In this document: in pieces, positions 54,575-63,255 of the stretch
Layout of the letters: each line of letters starts with the position of its first letter
Position numbering within the stretch: the first letter of the stretch is position 1
DNA from: Flavobacterium sp. N3904
GTDB lineage: Bacteria > Bacteroidota > Bacteroidia > Flavobacteriales > Flavobacteriaceae
Length of the DNA: 64,000 bases
Assembly (NCBI RefSeq): GCF_025947305.1
Contig: NZ_CP110009.1
Coordinates: 2,459,501-2,523,500 of the forward strand
Reading direction: 5' to 3'
Notes under the pieces: model-generated
What the model saw: the letters and a program-made list of their open reading frames with translations, nothing else
Databases searched by the model: none
What the model was told of the DNA's origin: nothing
Program-made: the position numbers and the translations under genes

Positions 54575-54616
54575 TAAAATCTGCATTCTAAAATCTGCAT
54601 TCTAAAATCTAAAATC
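54575..54616 (+). repeat. perfect heptamer array abutting the safE-like start codon
   Basis: Six 7-base units: TAAAATC, TGCATTC, TAAAATC, TGCATTC, TAAAATC, TAAAATC, then ACA and the ATG at 54620. Looser heptamer-phased sequence (TTAGAAT, ATAGAAA, ATAGTGA) precedes it from about 54529. Confidence 0.9.
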
Positions 54617-54619
54617 ACA

Positions 54620-55321
54620 ATGCTTTATACCGCTTTTTTGTTTGGTTTAATCAGTAGTCTTCACTGTATTGGCATGTGTGGCCCCATCGCCATGATGTTG
54701 CCGGTAGATCGAAAGAATCCTGCAAAGAAAACAACCCAAATTATTACGTATCATTTAGGAAGATTATCAGCTTATGGAAGTATAGGACTGTTATTCGGAT
54801 TGTTGGGAAGAGGATTCTTTTTGGCTGGAATTCAGCAGCAATTGTCTATTTTTGTTGGGGTTGCAATGATTTTGGTTATCTTGGTTCCAGAAAAAATTTT
54901 GGCACAGTACAATTTTTCTAAACCTGTTTATAGGTGGATTTCAAAAATAAAACAGACTTTAGGGAGTCATTTTAAAAATAAAAGTTACAAATCCCTTTTC
55001 ATAATAGGATTACTTAATGGTTTTTTGCCATGCGGAATGGTTTATGTTGCTTTGTTTGGAGCAATAGCCATGCAAAGTGCCAGCTTGGGAGTTTTGTATA
55101 TGATTCTTTTTGGTTTAGGAACAGTACCTTTGATGAGTACTGTTGTTTATGTCAATACTTTTTTTACAGTTCCTTTTAGAAATAAAATTCAAAAAGCGAT
55201 TCCTTATGTTGGGGTTGTAATTGGGATGCTTTTTATTTTGAGAGGATTAGGATTGGGTATACCCTATATTTCTCCTTCCAATATGAACTTATACGTACAA
55301 GAAAAAGCCAATTGTCATTAA
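54620..55321 (+). CDS. TauE/SafE-like membrane protein of the cco cluster
   Basis: A 233-residue protein with six to seven helices of the sulfite-exporter/CcdA-like family. LHCIGMCGPIAMMLP near the N-terminus and LNGFLPCGMVYVALFGA in the middle place Cys in or near membrane helices, as in DsbD/CcdA-related proteins found beside cbb3 genes and thought to aid copper or cytochrome maturation. That role is inferred from position. It has a heptamer array directly before its ATG. Last gene of the plus-strand respiration block. Confidence 0.87.
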   Translation: MLYTAFLFGLISSLHCIGMCGPIAMMLPVDRKNPAKKTTQIITYHLGRLSAYGSIGLLFGLLGRGFFLAGIQQQLSIFVGVAMILVILVPEKILAQYNFSKPVYRWISKIKQTLGSHFKNKSYKSLFIIGLLNGFLPCGMVYVALFGAIAMQSASLGVLYMILFGLGTVPLMSTVVYVNTFFTVPFRNKIQKAIPYVGVVIGMLFILRGLGLGIPYISPSNMNLYVQEKANCH

Positions 55322-55354
55322 TTGACTTTTTGTTGATATACAGGTGTATTGAAA

Positions 55355-56719
55355 TTATATTGTCATAGAAAATAATGCGGTATCAGGTGCTTTTCTTCTT
55401 AATCTTAGATCAAAGGCCATACAAATATTACGTACATGCGGTTTTCCCTCGTCAGTAATTTGTATTTTGTTTTTTTGGATCGTTAGTAAACCGTCTTTTT
55501 CCATTTCTTTAAGCTGAATAAGGATTTCTGGTATTTCTGAAAAATAATTGGCTGTATCTTCCCAACTCGTTTCGAATTTACACATTAAATTCAAAATATG
55601 TTTTCTTATGATTAAATCTTCGTCAGTAAGTAAATGGCCTCTGTAAATGGGTAACTTATCTTCTTTCAATAATTGATAATAATCTTCAATTGTTTTGATA
55701 TTTTGAGCAAAACTATACCAACTGTCACTAATAGCAGATACTCCTAGACCAATCATTAATTGAGTTTTAGAGGAACTATATCCCATGAAATTTCTATGTA
55801 AGGTTTTATTATTAAATGAGTTATAAAGACTGTCCGTTTTTAGAGCAAAATGATCCATGCCTATCTCGTAATACTCATTTTCAAATAATAGTTCTTTCCC
55901 TATTTCGTACAATTTTCTTTTGACAACATCTTTTGGTATATCTTCATCATGAAATCCACGTTGACCATTTCCTTTTATCCAGGGTACATGGGCATAACTA
56001 TAAAATGCCAACCTGTCGGGTTGCAACGAATTGGTTTTTTCGATAGTATCTATAATATCTTCAATTTTCTGAAAAGGCAAACCGAAAATAATATCATGAC
56101 CAATAGAAGTATATCCTATTTCTTTTGCCCAAAAAGTAACTTTGGCAACATTGTGAAAAGGTTGAATTCGATTAATTGCTTTTTGAACTTTTTCAGAATA
56201 ATCCTGAACCCCAAAACTCACTCTTCGAAACCCCAAATCATACAATTTTTGTAACTGTGCGTGAGTTGTATTATTAGGATGACCTTCAAAACTGAATTCA
56301 TATCCTTCCGCCTTATCTGCTAGTGATAGTATTCCATTTATTAAGTATTCTAAGTTGTTTATAGAGAAGAAAGTAGGTGTTCCCCCTCCCAAATGAATTT
56401 CTTTAATTCTTGGTTTTTCTTCCAAAATATTGCAATAAATAGTCCATTCTTTTAAAACAGCTTCTATATATTGATTTTCAACATTGTGGTTTTTGGTAAT
56501 ACGTTTATTGCATCCACAAAAAGTACATAAGCTTTCACAAAAAGGTAGGTGGATATAAAGACTAATCCCTTCTTTTGAATTGCTTTCAATGAAAGATTTT
56601 TTAAGAGTCTCTATCCATTTTTGATTTGTAAATCCTGACTCATCCCAATACGGAACCGTAGGATAGCTGGTGTATCTTGGGCCAGGAACATTATATTTTT
56701 GAATGAGTGAACTTTTCAT
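55355..56719 (-). CDS. hemN: oxygen-independent coproporphyrinogen III oxidase
   Basis: A 454-residue radical SAM enzyme converting coproporphyrinogen III to protoporphyrinogen IX without O2, matching low-oxygen heme demand for cbb3. The cluster motif is CESLCTFCGCNK (CxxxCxxC plus the HemN-specific extra Cys). Also present are LGGGTPTFFS, GVQDYSEKVQKAINRIQP, HDIIFGLPFQ and the C-terminal HemN domain. Its promoter carries the same operator as the cco genes. Confidence 0.96.
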   Translation of the reverse strand: MKSSLIQKYNVPGPRYTSYPTVPYWDESGFTNQKWIETLKKSFIESNSKEGISLYIHLPFCESLCTFCGCNKRITKNHNVENQYIEAVLKEWTIYCNILEEKPRIKEIHLGGGTPTFFSINNLEYLINGILSLADKAEGYEFSFEGHPNNTTHAQLQKLYDLGFRRVSFGVQDYSEKVQKAINRIQPFHNVAKVTFWAKEIGYTSIGHDIIFGLPFQKIEDIIDTIEKTNSLQPDRLAFYSYAHVPWIKGNGQRGFHDEDIPKDVVKRKLYEIGKELLFENEYYEIGMDHFALKTDSLYNSFNNKTLHRNFMGYSSSKTQLMIGLGVSAISDSWYSFAQNIKTIEDYYQLLKEDKLPIYRGHLLTDEDLIIRKHILNLMCKFETSWEDTANYFSEIPEILIQLKEMEKDGLLTIQKNKIQITDEGKPHVRNICMAFDLRLRRKAPDTALFSMTI

Positions 56720-56739
56720 AATAGAAATGATTTATATAT

Positions 56740-56747
56740 CAAAAGTA
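56740..56747 (-). promoter_or_regulatory. -7 element TACTTTTG of hemN
   Basis: TACTTTTG on the minus strand, 21 bases before the ATG. No -33 TTG; the Fnr-type site takes that place. Confidence 0.6.
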
Positions 56748-56769
56748 GTATGACTTTTTAACATTTAAA

Positions 56770-56783
56770 ATGATAATTATCAT
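56770..56783 (-). promoter_or_regulatory. Fnr-type operator upstream of hemN
   Basis: Perfect palindrome ATGATAATTATCAT, identical to the one at 46417. Its centre is about 41 bases before the start expected from TACTTTTG at 56740-56747, the same spacing as at ccoS. Confidence 0.78.
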
Positions 56784-56803
56784 ATAAGATTATAGCTATA
56801 TAA

Positions 56804-56834
56804 AAAAAAGAGGTTCTATGTGAACCTCTTTTTT
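56804..56834 (-). terminator. rho-independent terminator
   Basis: A 13-base stem AAAAAAGAGGTTC / GAACCTCTTTTTT with a 5-base loop, just past the stop of the 157-residue hypothetical gene. Confidence 0.88.
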
Positions 56835-56839
56835 AGTTG

Positions 56840-57313
56840 TTATGCAATGGAATTGTTGATTAAATCAACCCATTTTTTTGCCATTTTATGGTCTTCATGC
56901 AAACAATTAAAATCCAAAAAATGATTTTCGATATTGTAAATGGGAATCATTTCTTTTCTCATAGTATTTTTATGAACAAGTTCAATTTCGACTTTTGTGA
57001 TCGTATTTGATTTGTTTTCATTATTTGCAATCAAATTGCATAATAGAATGTTTTTTAAATCAACAAAATAAGCTGTCTCTTTTTTGTAGCTAAAATCAAT
57101 AAACAAAAAGCCTTTATTTTTTTGATCTATTGACAATATTTTTTTGTTCTGTGACTCTGTTAATTCAAAATTATAATGATTGTTTTGACTGTATTGGTTT
57201 TTTATCGCTGTAATTTTTTTTCTATTTGTTATGTTAGAACGAAAGACCAATGTTATCGGAATACCTATCAAGATTGTAATTATGAGTCCTATTATGGTTA
57301 CGGATGTGTCCAT
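56840..57313 (-). CDS. membrane-anchored protein of unknown function
   Basis: A 157-residue protein not recognised. One N-terminal membrane helix (VTIIGLIITILIGIPITLVF) is followed by a cytoplasmic domain with mixed alpha/beta character (NKGFLFIDFSYKKETAYFVD, TITKVEIELVHKN, DHKMAKKWVDLINNSIA). It ends right before a strong terminator. The spacer upstream to 57425 holds nothing recognised. Confidence 0.65.
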   Translation of the reverse strand: MDTSVTIIGLIITILIGIPITLVFRSNITNRKKITAIKNQYSQNNHYNFELTESQNKKILSIDQKNKGFLFIDFSYKKETAYFVDLKNILLCNLIANNENKSNTITKVEIELVHKNTMRKEMIPIYNIENHFLDFNCLHEDHKMAKKWVDLINNSIA

Positions 57314-57425
57314 TTTTTTATTTTTTTTGGATTATTTATAATGATTTATTTTCCTTGTTCAAAAGGAGCCAAGGAGGAATTAAAAGCAAAGTTGGCTTTT
57401 AAAATAGTTTAATCATGATGGTTAT

Positions 57426-57773
57426 TCACCAAAAAAAATGAAAAGGAAAAAGTAAAATAGAAACTTGACTGCATCTGTCAATGTCTTGATCAAATACAGC
57501 GATTTTAGGGTTATTTTCTTTAAAACTAGAAAATAATAAAGATGATAGGGTACAGTCACTTAGGTCTACCGAAATGCGGTTATTGTGTTTTAAATCTAAA
57601 GCTCCTCTATCAACACTAGGTTGAATAAAATGTGAAGAGCTTAAACTTTCTTTGCTAAGGGAGCTGTTATTTTCTTTTTGAAAAGTAGGAATTGCGTATT
57701 GATTTGCGCTGTATGCAAATGAGAATTGCATAAACAGACCAATAATTACAATAAATTTCCAAAAGGTTTTCAT
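57426..57773 (-). CDS. small exported protein of unknown function
   Basis: A 115-residue protein with a signal peptide (MKTFWKFIVIIGLFMQFSFA) and a Ser/Asn-rich mature part holding two Cys (SDCTLSSLLF, DRCSQVSILL) that could form a disulfide. It ends in the unusual aromatic FPFHFFW. No family recognised. The promoter element sits only 4 bases upstream of the ATG. Confidence 0.6.
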   Translation of the reverse strand: MKTFWKFIVIIGLFMQFSFAYSANQYAIPTFQKENNSSLSKESLSSSHFIQPSVDRGALDLKHNNRISVDLSDCTLSSLLFSSFKENNPKIAVFDQDIDRCSQVSILLFPFHFFW

Positions 57774-57777
57774 CCGA

Positions 57778-57785
57778 CAAATTTA
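57778..57785 (-). promoter_or_regulatory. -7 element TAAATTTG, leaderless arrangement
   Basis: TAAATTTG on the minus strand ends 4 bases before the ATG at 57773, so transcription would begin on or just inside the start codon. Confidence 0.45.
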
Positions 57786-57847
57786 GAGAATAAGTTTTTG
57801 ATTTACGAAGGTATTATTGTAAATGAACGTTAAATTTTATAAAAGCA

Positions 57848-57879
57848 AAACCCTCGGAATTTTAAAATTCCGAGGGTTT
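57848..57879 (-). terminator. rho-independent terminator, perfect palindrome
   Basis: AAACCCTCGGAATTTT and its exact complement form a 32-base palindrome 21 bases past the stop of the DUF349 gene. Confidence 0.85.
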
Positions 57880-57899
57880 AATTTATGATCAGTATGAAT

Positions 57900-59900
57900 T
57901 TATTCTTGATTCATATTTCTCAATTGTTTTAGTTTTTCTTTCCACACATCAAGACTTTCCTTATGAATTGCTATATTTTTTCGAACTTCTAAAACTATTG
58001 AATTTTCCTTTTTTGCATTTCTGGTATTGGTAAAAAACTGAATGTTATTTTCCAATTGAAAAATTTCATTTTGAACTTCTTCTATTTTACGCATTAAAAA
58101 GATTTTTTCATTATCTAGTTTTCTCGTATCATTGCTTTCAGATAAATGATCTATTCTGTTGGAGAAACGCATCATTTCTGTGTCTTTTTTGCTTAAACTT
58201 AATTTTTCAAATAAAGCATCGAGAATTTTATTGAATTTCCCTTCAATATGTCTTCTTGGGAAAGGCACTTTTCCAAAATTTTTCCAAGTTTCAATGTGTA
58301 ATTTAATGGCATCCAAATCTGTTTTGTGATCACCGGTTAATTGAAATGCTCTTAAAGTTTCCAAATAGGCTTTCTTTTTATCAAAAGCTTCTACTTCGTC
58401 AACGTTTTCTTCATTTTTTTGCTCTTTTAATTTGTCAAAATAATGATTGCAAGCCTCTCTAAATTCATTCCAGATTTTATCAGAATATTTTCTGGGAACA
58501 TGCCCTATTTTTTTCCACTCTTCCTGAATTTGTTTCATTATAGGAGTAGTTGTGGCAAAATCTTCACTTTCCTGCAACTCTTTCGCTTTGTTTACCAGCG
58601 CAATTTTTTTATTCAGATTGTCGTTTTGATCTTTTTTAATGTCTTTATAGAAAGAATTTTTAAACGTGTTAAAATTTCTGACAGCTGTTTTAAACGCAGC
58701 CCATGTTGCTTCATTTACATCAGATGGAACTTTTCCGGCTGAGAAAAATTCTGTACGTAGTGCTTCTACTTTTTCTATTTGAGCCAACCACTGTGAATGT
58801 GCATTGACTTTTTCGGTTGCCAGAACTTCTATTTTGGCAATGATTTCTTTTTTCTTTTCAAGGTTTTCAAGTTCAGTACCTCTTTGGTTCTCAAACAATA
58901 TTTCCCTTTTATCGTGCATTTTTTTGGTCAGTTCGCTAAACTTGTTCCAAATTTCATCACGATGTTCTCTAGAAACAGGACCAATATCTTCTTTCCAGAT
59001 TCTGTGTAAATCCTGCAATTCTCTAAAAGCTTTGTTGATATCTGCTTCGTCAACCAATTTTTCTACACGAGCAATTATTTTTAGTTTTTGATCTAAATTG
59101 TGTTTAAAATCAATATCTCTGGCTTCTCTATCCAAGTGTAAATAATCGTAAAAATTCTCTACATGAAAATGAAAATTATTCCAAACATGATTGTATTTGT
59201 CTTTTGGAATAGGGCCTGCATTTTTCCAACGCTCTCTTAATTCATTAAAATGCTTTAAGGTGTCTTTAATGTTTGCTTGTGGGTTTATTAATTCTTTTAA
59301 TTCCTCTACAATAGCCAATCGAACTTCTAAATTTGTTTTTAGATTGGTTTGTAAACTCTTAAAATGACTGTTTTTATTGTCTTTATAGATTGTGTAATAC
59401 TGATCGAATTTCGTCTTTAAAGGCAAGTGATATTGAAATTCTTCGTTTGGATCTTGGTTTTCCTGATTGAATTCTTCTCTTTTTTCTTCTAAGAGATGAT
59501 TGTATTTGGCTAAAAAAGCTTTCTTGATCTCTTCTACATGTTCTTTAACGGACATTACTTTTTCATTCGTAACTAAATTTTTCAATTCATCTACGAGTGC
59601 TTCCATTGATAATGTGTCATAATCAAGCATCGGAATATCGTGACGCTCTTTTAGGGTTTCGTCTTCGCTTTCTTCAGCATTTGAGTCGGCAATGGCATCT
59701 AGAACATTTTGATTTTCATTGGCTACACTTTCATTTGTAACTATTGTTTCAGATTCAGTGTCTAATACACTTTCTTCCAAGACAGAATCGGTTACTTCAT
59801 TTTCTTCTTGAGCAGGTACTTCAGACTGAATTGTATCTTGCAATTCATTGGCTATTTTTCCATCTGCTTCTTGCAGGTTATCATTCTTTTCTTCTAACAT
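57900..59900 (-). CDS. DUF349 repeat protein
   Basis: A 666-residue, highly charged helical protein. The first ~90 residues are acidic and probably disordered. At least five DUF349 units follow, each with a W..G.VP-type turn: ERWKNAGPIPKDKYNHVWNN, HRIWKEDIGPVSREHRDEIW, TEFFSAGKVPSDVNEATWAA, EEWKKIGHVPRKYSDKIWNE and ETWKNFGKVPFPRRHIEGKF. A coiled coil closes the protein (MRKIEEVQNEIFQLENNIQF). Conserved across Bacteroidota; function unknown to me. Confidence 0.9.
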   Translation of the reverse strand: MLEEKNDNLQEADGKIANELQDTIQSEVPAQEENEVTDSVLEESVLDTESETIVTNESVANENQNVLDAIADSNAEESEDETLKERHDIPMLDYDTLSMEALVDELKNLVTNEKVMSVKEHVEEIKKAFLAKYNHLLEEKREEFNQENQDPNEEFQYHLPLKTKFDQYYTIYKDNKNSHFKSLQTNLKTNLEVRLAIVEELKELINPQANIKDTLKHFNELRERWKNAGPIPKDKYNHVWNNFHFHVENFYDYLHLDREARDIDFKHNLDQKLKIIARVEKLVDEADINKAFRELQDLHRIWKEDIGPVSREHRDEIWNKFSELTKKMHDKREILFENQRGTELENLEKKKEIIAKIEVLATEKVNAHSQWLAQIEKVEALRTEFFSAGKVPSDVNEATWAAFKTAVRNFNTFKNSFYKDIKKDQNDNLNKKIALVNKAKELQESEDFATTTPIMKQIQEEWKKIGHVPRKYSDKIWNEFREACNHYFDKLKEQKNEENVDEVEAFDKKKAYLETLRAFQLTGDHKTDLDAIKLHIETWKNFGKVPFPRRHIEGKFNKILDALFEKLSLSKKDTEMMRFSNRIDHLSESNDTRKLDNEKIFLMRKIEEVQNEIFQLENNIQFFTNTRNAKKENSIVLEVRKNIAIHKESLDVWKEKLKQLRNMNQE

Positions 59901-60148
59901 TTTAAAATGTATAAGGTTTCTATTTATCGAATGCGAAAGATAGTAAAGGTGTGTCTAAATTCAAAATAAATACATTATTTATAGCTAGTTTATAATGAAA
60001 ATTCTTGTTTTTGAGGCATAATTTATGACTTCAATCCTTTTTTTGAAGATTTGTTGAATTTTTTTTGAATAATAAATTGTTTTGAAATGAAAAACTGGAA
60101 TAAATGAAAAGTATTGATTTTTATAACAATTTGTCTGTCTATTTTCTT

Positions 60149-60901
60149 TTAATATAAAATAACTAAACCTAATTCTAAACCGTTATTATATGCCTTTTTA
60201 TCTCCAAAACCTATACTAGGATGTATATAAAACATAGATTCTTTGCTGAATTTTCGACCAAATTCTAAGTAAGCAGAATTTTGAAAACCATTTATTACAT
60301 CATTGTATCGAAAGGCTACGTTGCCAGCAATCCAATTTTTTTGAAAACTGAATATCAATGCATTTTCAAAAACAGATGTACTTATATCGTTTCTATTACT
60401 GGATCCAGCAAAACTTACTTGATATTCTACATCTGTAAGCCATAATAATTTTCTTGATTTGTCAATATATAAACCGTAAAACAATGTAGGTACAAAAACC
60501 CATTTTCCACTACCAAAACTTGGATTACTAGCCGAATTGGAAATTACTTTTGCTCTGGCTCCAATTCCTCTTTTGTTGTTTAGTGCAATTATATAGGAAG
60601 TCGCAAACGAAATATCTCCGAGACCTGTTTTGTTTATAGAATTGGTATTTGTAGAAACCAAAGGAACATCAAGTCTAAGATTCCAATCTTTCTTACCGAT
60701 AGGTTCTAAGATTCTAAAATCGGTAGTATTGAAAGACCCAGAATCAGTATTCAAATATTCATTGAATAAAATAACCGTTTTTTTGAAATAATTGTATCTC
60801 ACATCTGCAAAAGGATTAATTTCAGCTACGGCGTCCTCCTGTGCTTGTAAGGAGCAAATGAAGAGTAAGTTTATGGATAGGAGATATAGAATATTTTTCA
60901 T
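60149..60901 (-). CDS. outer-membrane beta-barrel protein
   Basis: A 250-residue exported protein with a signal peptide (MKNILYLLSINLLFICSLQA). The rest alternates like a barrel (FRILEPIGKKDWNLRLDVPL, DISFATSYIIALNNKRGIGA, WVFVPTLFYGLYIDKSRKLL, NALIFSFQKNWIAGNVAFRY) and ends in the aromatic-terminated strand GLELGLVILY. It resembles MetA/transporter-like outer-membrane proteins, but specificity is unknown. The 248-base spacer before the DUF349 gene holds nothing else recognised. Confidence 0.72.
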   Translation of the reverse strand: MKNILYLLSINLLFICSLQAQEDAVAEINPFADVRYNYFKKTVILFNEYLNTDSGSFNTTDFRILEPIGKKDWNLRLDVPLVSTNTNSINKTGLGDISFATSYIIALNNKRGIGARAKVISNSASNPSFGSGKWVFVPTLFYGLYIDKSRKLLWLTDVEYQVSFAGSSNRNDISTSVFENALIFSFQKNWIAGNVAFRYNDVINGFQNSAYLEFGRKFSKESMFYIHPSIGFGDKKAYNNGLELGLVILY

Positions 60902-61025
60902 AGCTGTTAGTTTAATGTTTAAGCTAATATAATTAAAATATTCTAGGTGCTATGTCAAATTTGTAATCAATTTAAGTGTAAAATAAAAATTATTGTAAAT
61001 TTTATGCTTGTTTGTTTTAAGCAGA

Positions 61026-61059
61026 AAGTCCTCAAAATGAGTTTTCATTTTGAGGACTT
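61026..61059 (-). terminator. hairpin terminator after aroE
   Basis: A 15-base stem AAGTCCTCAAAATGA / TCATTTTGAGGACTT with a 4-base loop, 50 bases past the aroE stop. The T-run on the minus strand is short. Confidence 0.7.
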
Positions 61060-61108
61060 TTGTGTTTTTTGAATTTATTGCAAAAACTGTAAAAGCAGTT
61101 TCCTTTTC

Positions 61109-61858
61109 CTATTTATTCCAAATAGACCAAGCCTTTTCGGCCTGAAAAATAAGCATGTCCAAACCATTTTTTATAACAGCACCTTTTGCTTTTGCTTTAG
61201 TTAGGAATTGGGTCTCGGCAGGATTGTAAATCAAGTCGTAGGCAATATGTTTTTCTGTGAAAAATTCGTAAGGGATAAGCGGGAATAAATCTACATTTGG
61301 GCTGGTTCCTACTGGCGTACAATTGATTATTATTTGATAATTGTCAAAAGTTGTAGCGTTGATTCGGCTGTAGTCAATGGCATTTTCCTTGGCTTCACGA
61401 GATACAAAAGTATAGGCAATTTCCAATTGGTCTAATGCAAAAGCTACGCCTTTTGAAGCACCTCCAGTACCCAGAATTAACGCTTTTTTGTGATGCGGTT
61501 TTAATAAAGGTTCTAAGGATTTTTTGAAACCGTAATGATCCGTATTATATCCTTTTAGTTTGCCTTTTTTGGTAAATCTTACAGTGTTTACAGCACCTAT
61601 TTGAACCGCATTTTTTGATAATTTATCTAAAAAAGGAATAATTACTTCTTTGTAAGGAATAGTAACATTGAGTCCGTTAAGATCGGTATTGTTTTTTCTT
61701 AATTCAGTAAAATAGTTGATGTCAGGAATGTCAAAATTCTCATAGGAGCAACCTTCAAAATGTTCTTTGCTAAATTTTTCTGTAAAATACCCTTTCGAAA
61801 ACGAGTAATTAATATTGCGACCTAACAAACCAAAACGTTTTCTTACTATTTCAATCAT
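61109..61858 (-). CDS. aroE: shikimate dehydrogenase
   Basis: A 249-residue NADPH-dependent enzyme of aromatic amino acid synthesis. It has RFGLLGRNINYSFSKGYF (shikimate-binding Ser pair), LNGLNVTIPYKEVIIPFLDK with the catalytic Lys, GAVNTVRF, GYNTDHYGFKKSL with the catalytic Asp, the NADP loop LILGTGGASKGVAFAL, and NCTPVGTSP. Slightly shorter than E. coli AroE, as usual in Bacteroidota. It starts 2 bases after the TPR gene stop, so the two are one operon. Confidence 0.95.
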   Translation of the reverse strand: MIEIVRKRFGLLGRNINYSFSKGYFTEKFSKEHFEGCSYENFDIPDINYFTELRKNNTDLNGLNVTIPYKEVIIPFLDKLSKNAVQIGAVNTVRFTKKGKLKGYNTDHYGFKKSLEPLLKPHHKKALILGTGGASKGVAFALDQLEIAYTFVSREAKENAIDYSRINATTFDNYQIIINCTPVGTSPNVDLFPLIPYEFFTEKHIAYDLIYNPAETQFLTKAKAKGAVIKNGLDMLIFQAEKAWSIWNK

Positions 61859-61860
61859 TA

Positions 61861-63255
61861 TTATTTTTTAAGTTTTTCAATATAATTTCGAACTACTTTT
61901 TTTGCCCATACTACTGGGAATAAGTCTTCAATTATAATGTAATTATCTCTATTCAAACGGAGTCCGTTACTCAAATGAAACTTGGCTTTGGTGTTGTCCT
62001 GAAGCATATAATACAAACCCGCCAAACGATATTCGACTTCGTTTTCTTCAGGGAAATATTCGGATGCCTGCAATAAGGTTTGAATAGCACTCTCGAATTC
62101 TCCCAAGAACTGAAGAATATCAACCCAAAATAACCAGGTATCCAATTGATAATCTCCAAACTCAACTGCTTTTCTATATCCAAATTCAGCTTCTTCAAAG
62201 AAGTTCATTTGTTTGTTGATGGTTGCAAAACGTTTCCAGTACAATCTATTTTGGTTGTCAATTGCCAGTGCTTTATTGACATAAAATAACGCTTTTTGGA
62301 AATTTTTTTGACGTACATAAAAATCAGTAATTGCAATCCAGCCTTTGTCTAAAAGTGGGTCTTCATGCACTGTTTTGTTGAAAAATTTTAGTGCCAAAAC
62401 TTTATTACCCAATTTTTCATGGCATTTTCCTATTCGAAGCAAAGCATAAGAAGTGGCATCGTCGAGTTCGATTGTTCTTTCATAACTTTCGATTGCTTCT
62501 TGGTATTTTTTTAATCGCTCAAAAGCTTTGGCTCTTTCCATAAAAGCACCAAGAAACTCATCATCAATCAGAGTGGCATAGTCAAAAGCACGAATTGCAT
62601 TTTCATATTCTTTTACTCCATAGTACAAACGTCCCAATTGATGCCAGGCGATTTCGCTATATGGGTTTTTGTCGATGTATTTGTTTAAATATAAAATTGC
62701 ATCTTGGTTTTGATCCAAAAATTCGAAGCAATACACGACATTGTATAATGCAGATTGGTCTTCAAAATCTTCTTCAAGGCATTTGATGAAACTTTCTTTG
62801 GCCAATTCGAGATTGTCCATAAAAAGATATTCCATTCCAATTAAGTTATAGACATCTGCATAATCATCGGTATAATCCAATGCGATTTTCAGCATTTCAA
62901 CTGCTTTTTCGTGCTGATCCCTTTTAGAACAGATATTTGCTTTTTGTATATAAATCTCCTCGTTTGTAGGTTCTATGGCATAAAGCTCGTTCAATAATTT
63001 TTCGGCTATTTCTAGTTTGTCGTCATAGATGAGCATTTCTACTTGAACTAATTTTAATCCGGTAGATTTTGGGTGCTGATCTAGTGCTAGTTTTAGTGCT
63101 TTTTTGGCCAATCCAGGCTTGCCCATATCGAGATAATGAAGAATAATTTCTTCAAATTCTTCGGAGTCAAAAAAGAGTACTTTGTTGGTTTTCAACATAG
63201 ACTCAAATTTGGATAGGGATAAGTTATACTCTTCTTCTTCGTTGCTTAATTGCAT
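61861..63255 (-). CDS. tetratricopeptide repeat protein
   Basis: A 464-residue soluble protein without signal peptide, almost entirely TPR-type helical hairpins (YAIEPTNEEIYIQKANICSK, LLRIGKCHEKLGNKVLALKF, FNKTVHEDPLLDKGWIAITD, YVNKALAIDNQNRLYWKRFA). At least nine or ten repeats can be counted. Likely a scaffold for protein contacts; partner unknown. Co-transcribed with aroE, an arrangement that need not imply a shared pathway. Confidence 0.9.
   Translation of the reverse strand: MQLSNEEEEYNLSLSKFESMLKTNKVLFFDSEEFEEIILHYLDMGKPGLAKKALKLALDQHPKSTGLKLVQVEMLIYDDKLEIAEKLLNELYAIEPTNEEIYIQKANICSKRDQHEKAVEMLKIALDYTDDYADVYNLIGMEYLFMDNLELAKESFIKCLEEDFEDQSALYNVVYCFEFLDQNQDAILYLNKYIDKNPYSEIAWHQLGRLYYGVKEYENAIRAFDYATLIDDEFLGAFMERAKAFERLKKYQEAIESYERTIELDDATSYALLRIGKCHEKLGNKVLALKFFNKTVHEDPLLDKGWIAITDFYVRQKNFQKALFYVNKALAIDNQNRLYWKRFATINKQMNFFEEAEFGYRKAVEFGDYQLDTWLFWVDILQFLGEFESAIQTLLQASEYFPEENEVEYRLAGLYYMLQDNTKAKFHLSNGLRLNRDNYIIIEDLFPVVWAKKVVRNYIEKLKK

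Noticed and set aside
57176..57412. 78-codon plus-strand reading frame
   Set aside because: Mostly antisense to the 157-residue membrane-protein gene; Cys/Tyr-rich composition typical of a shadow frame.
60935..60960. TTGACA-like sequence upstream of the outer-membrane protein gene at 60901
   Set aside because: The E. coli -35 form is not the housekeeping promoter type in Bacteroidota, and no TAnnTTTG follows at proper spacing.
61334..61347. TTGATAATTGTCAA, close to an Fnr box
   Set aside because: It lies inside aroE coding sequence, far from any start, and is explained by the codons there.
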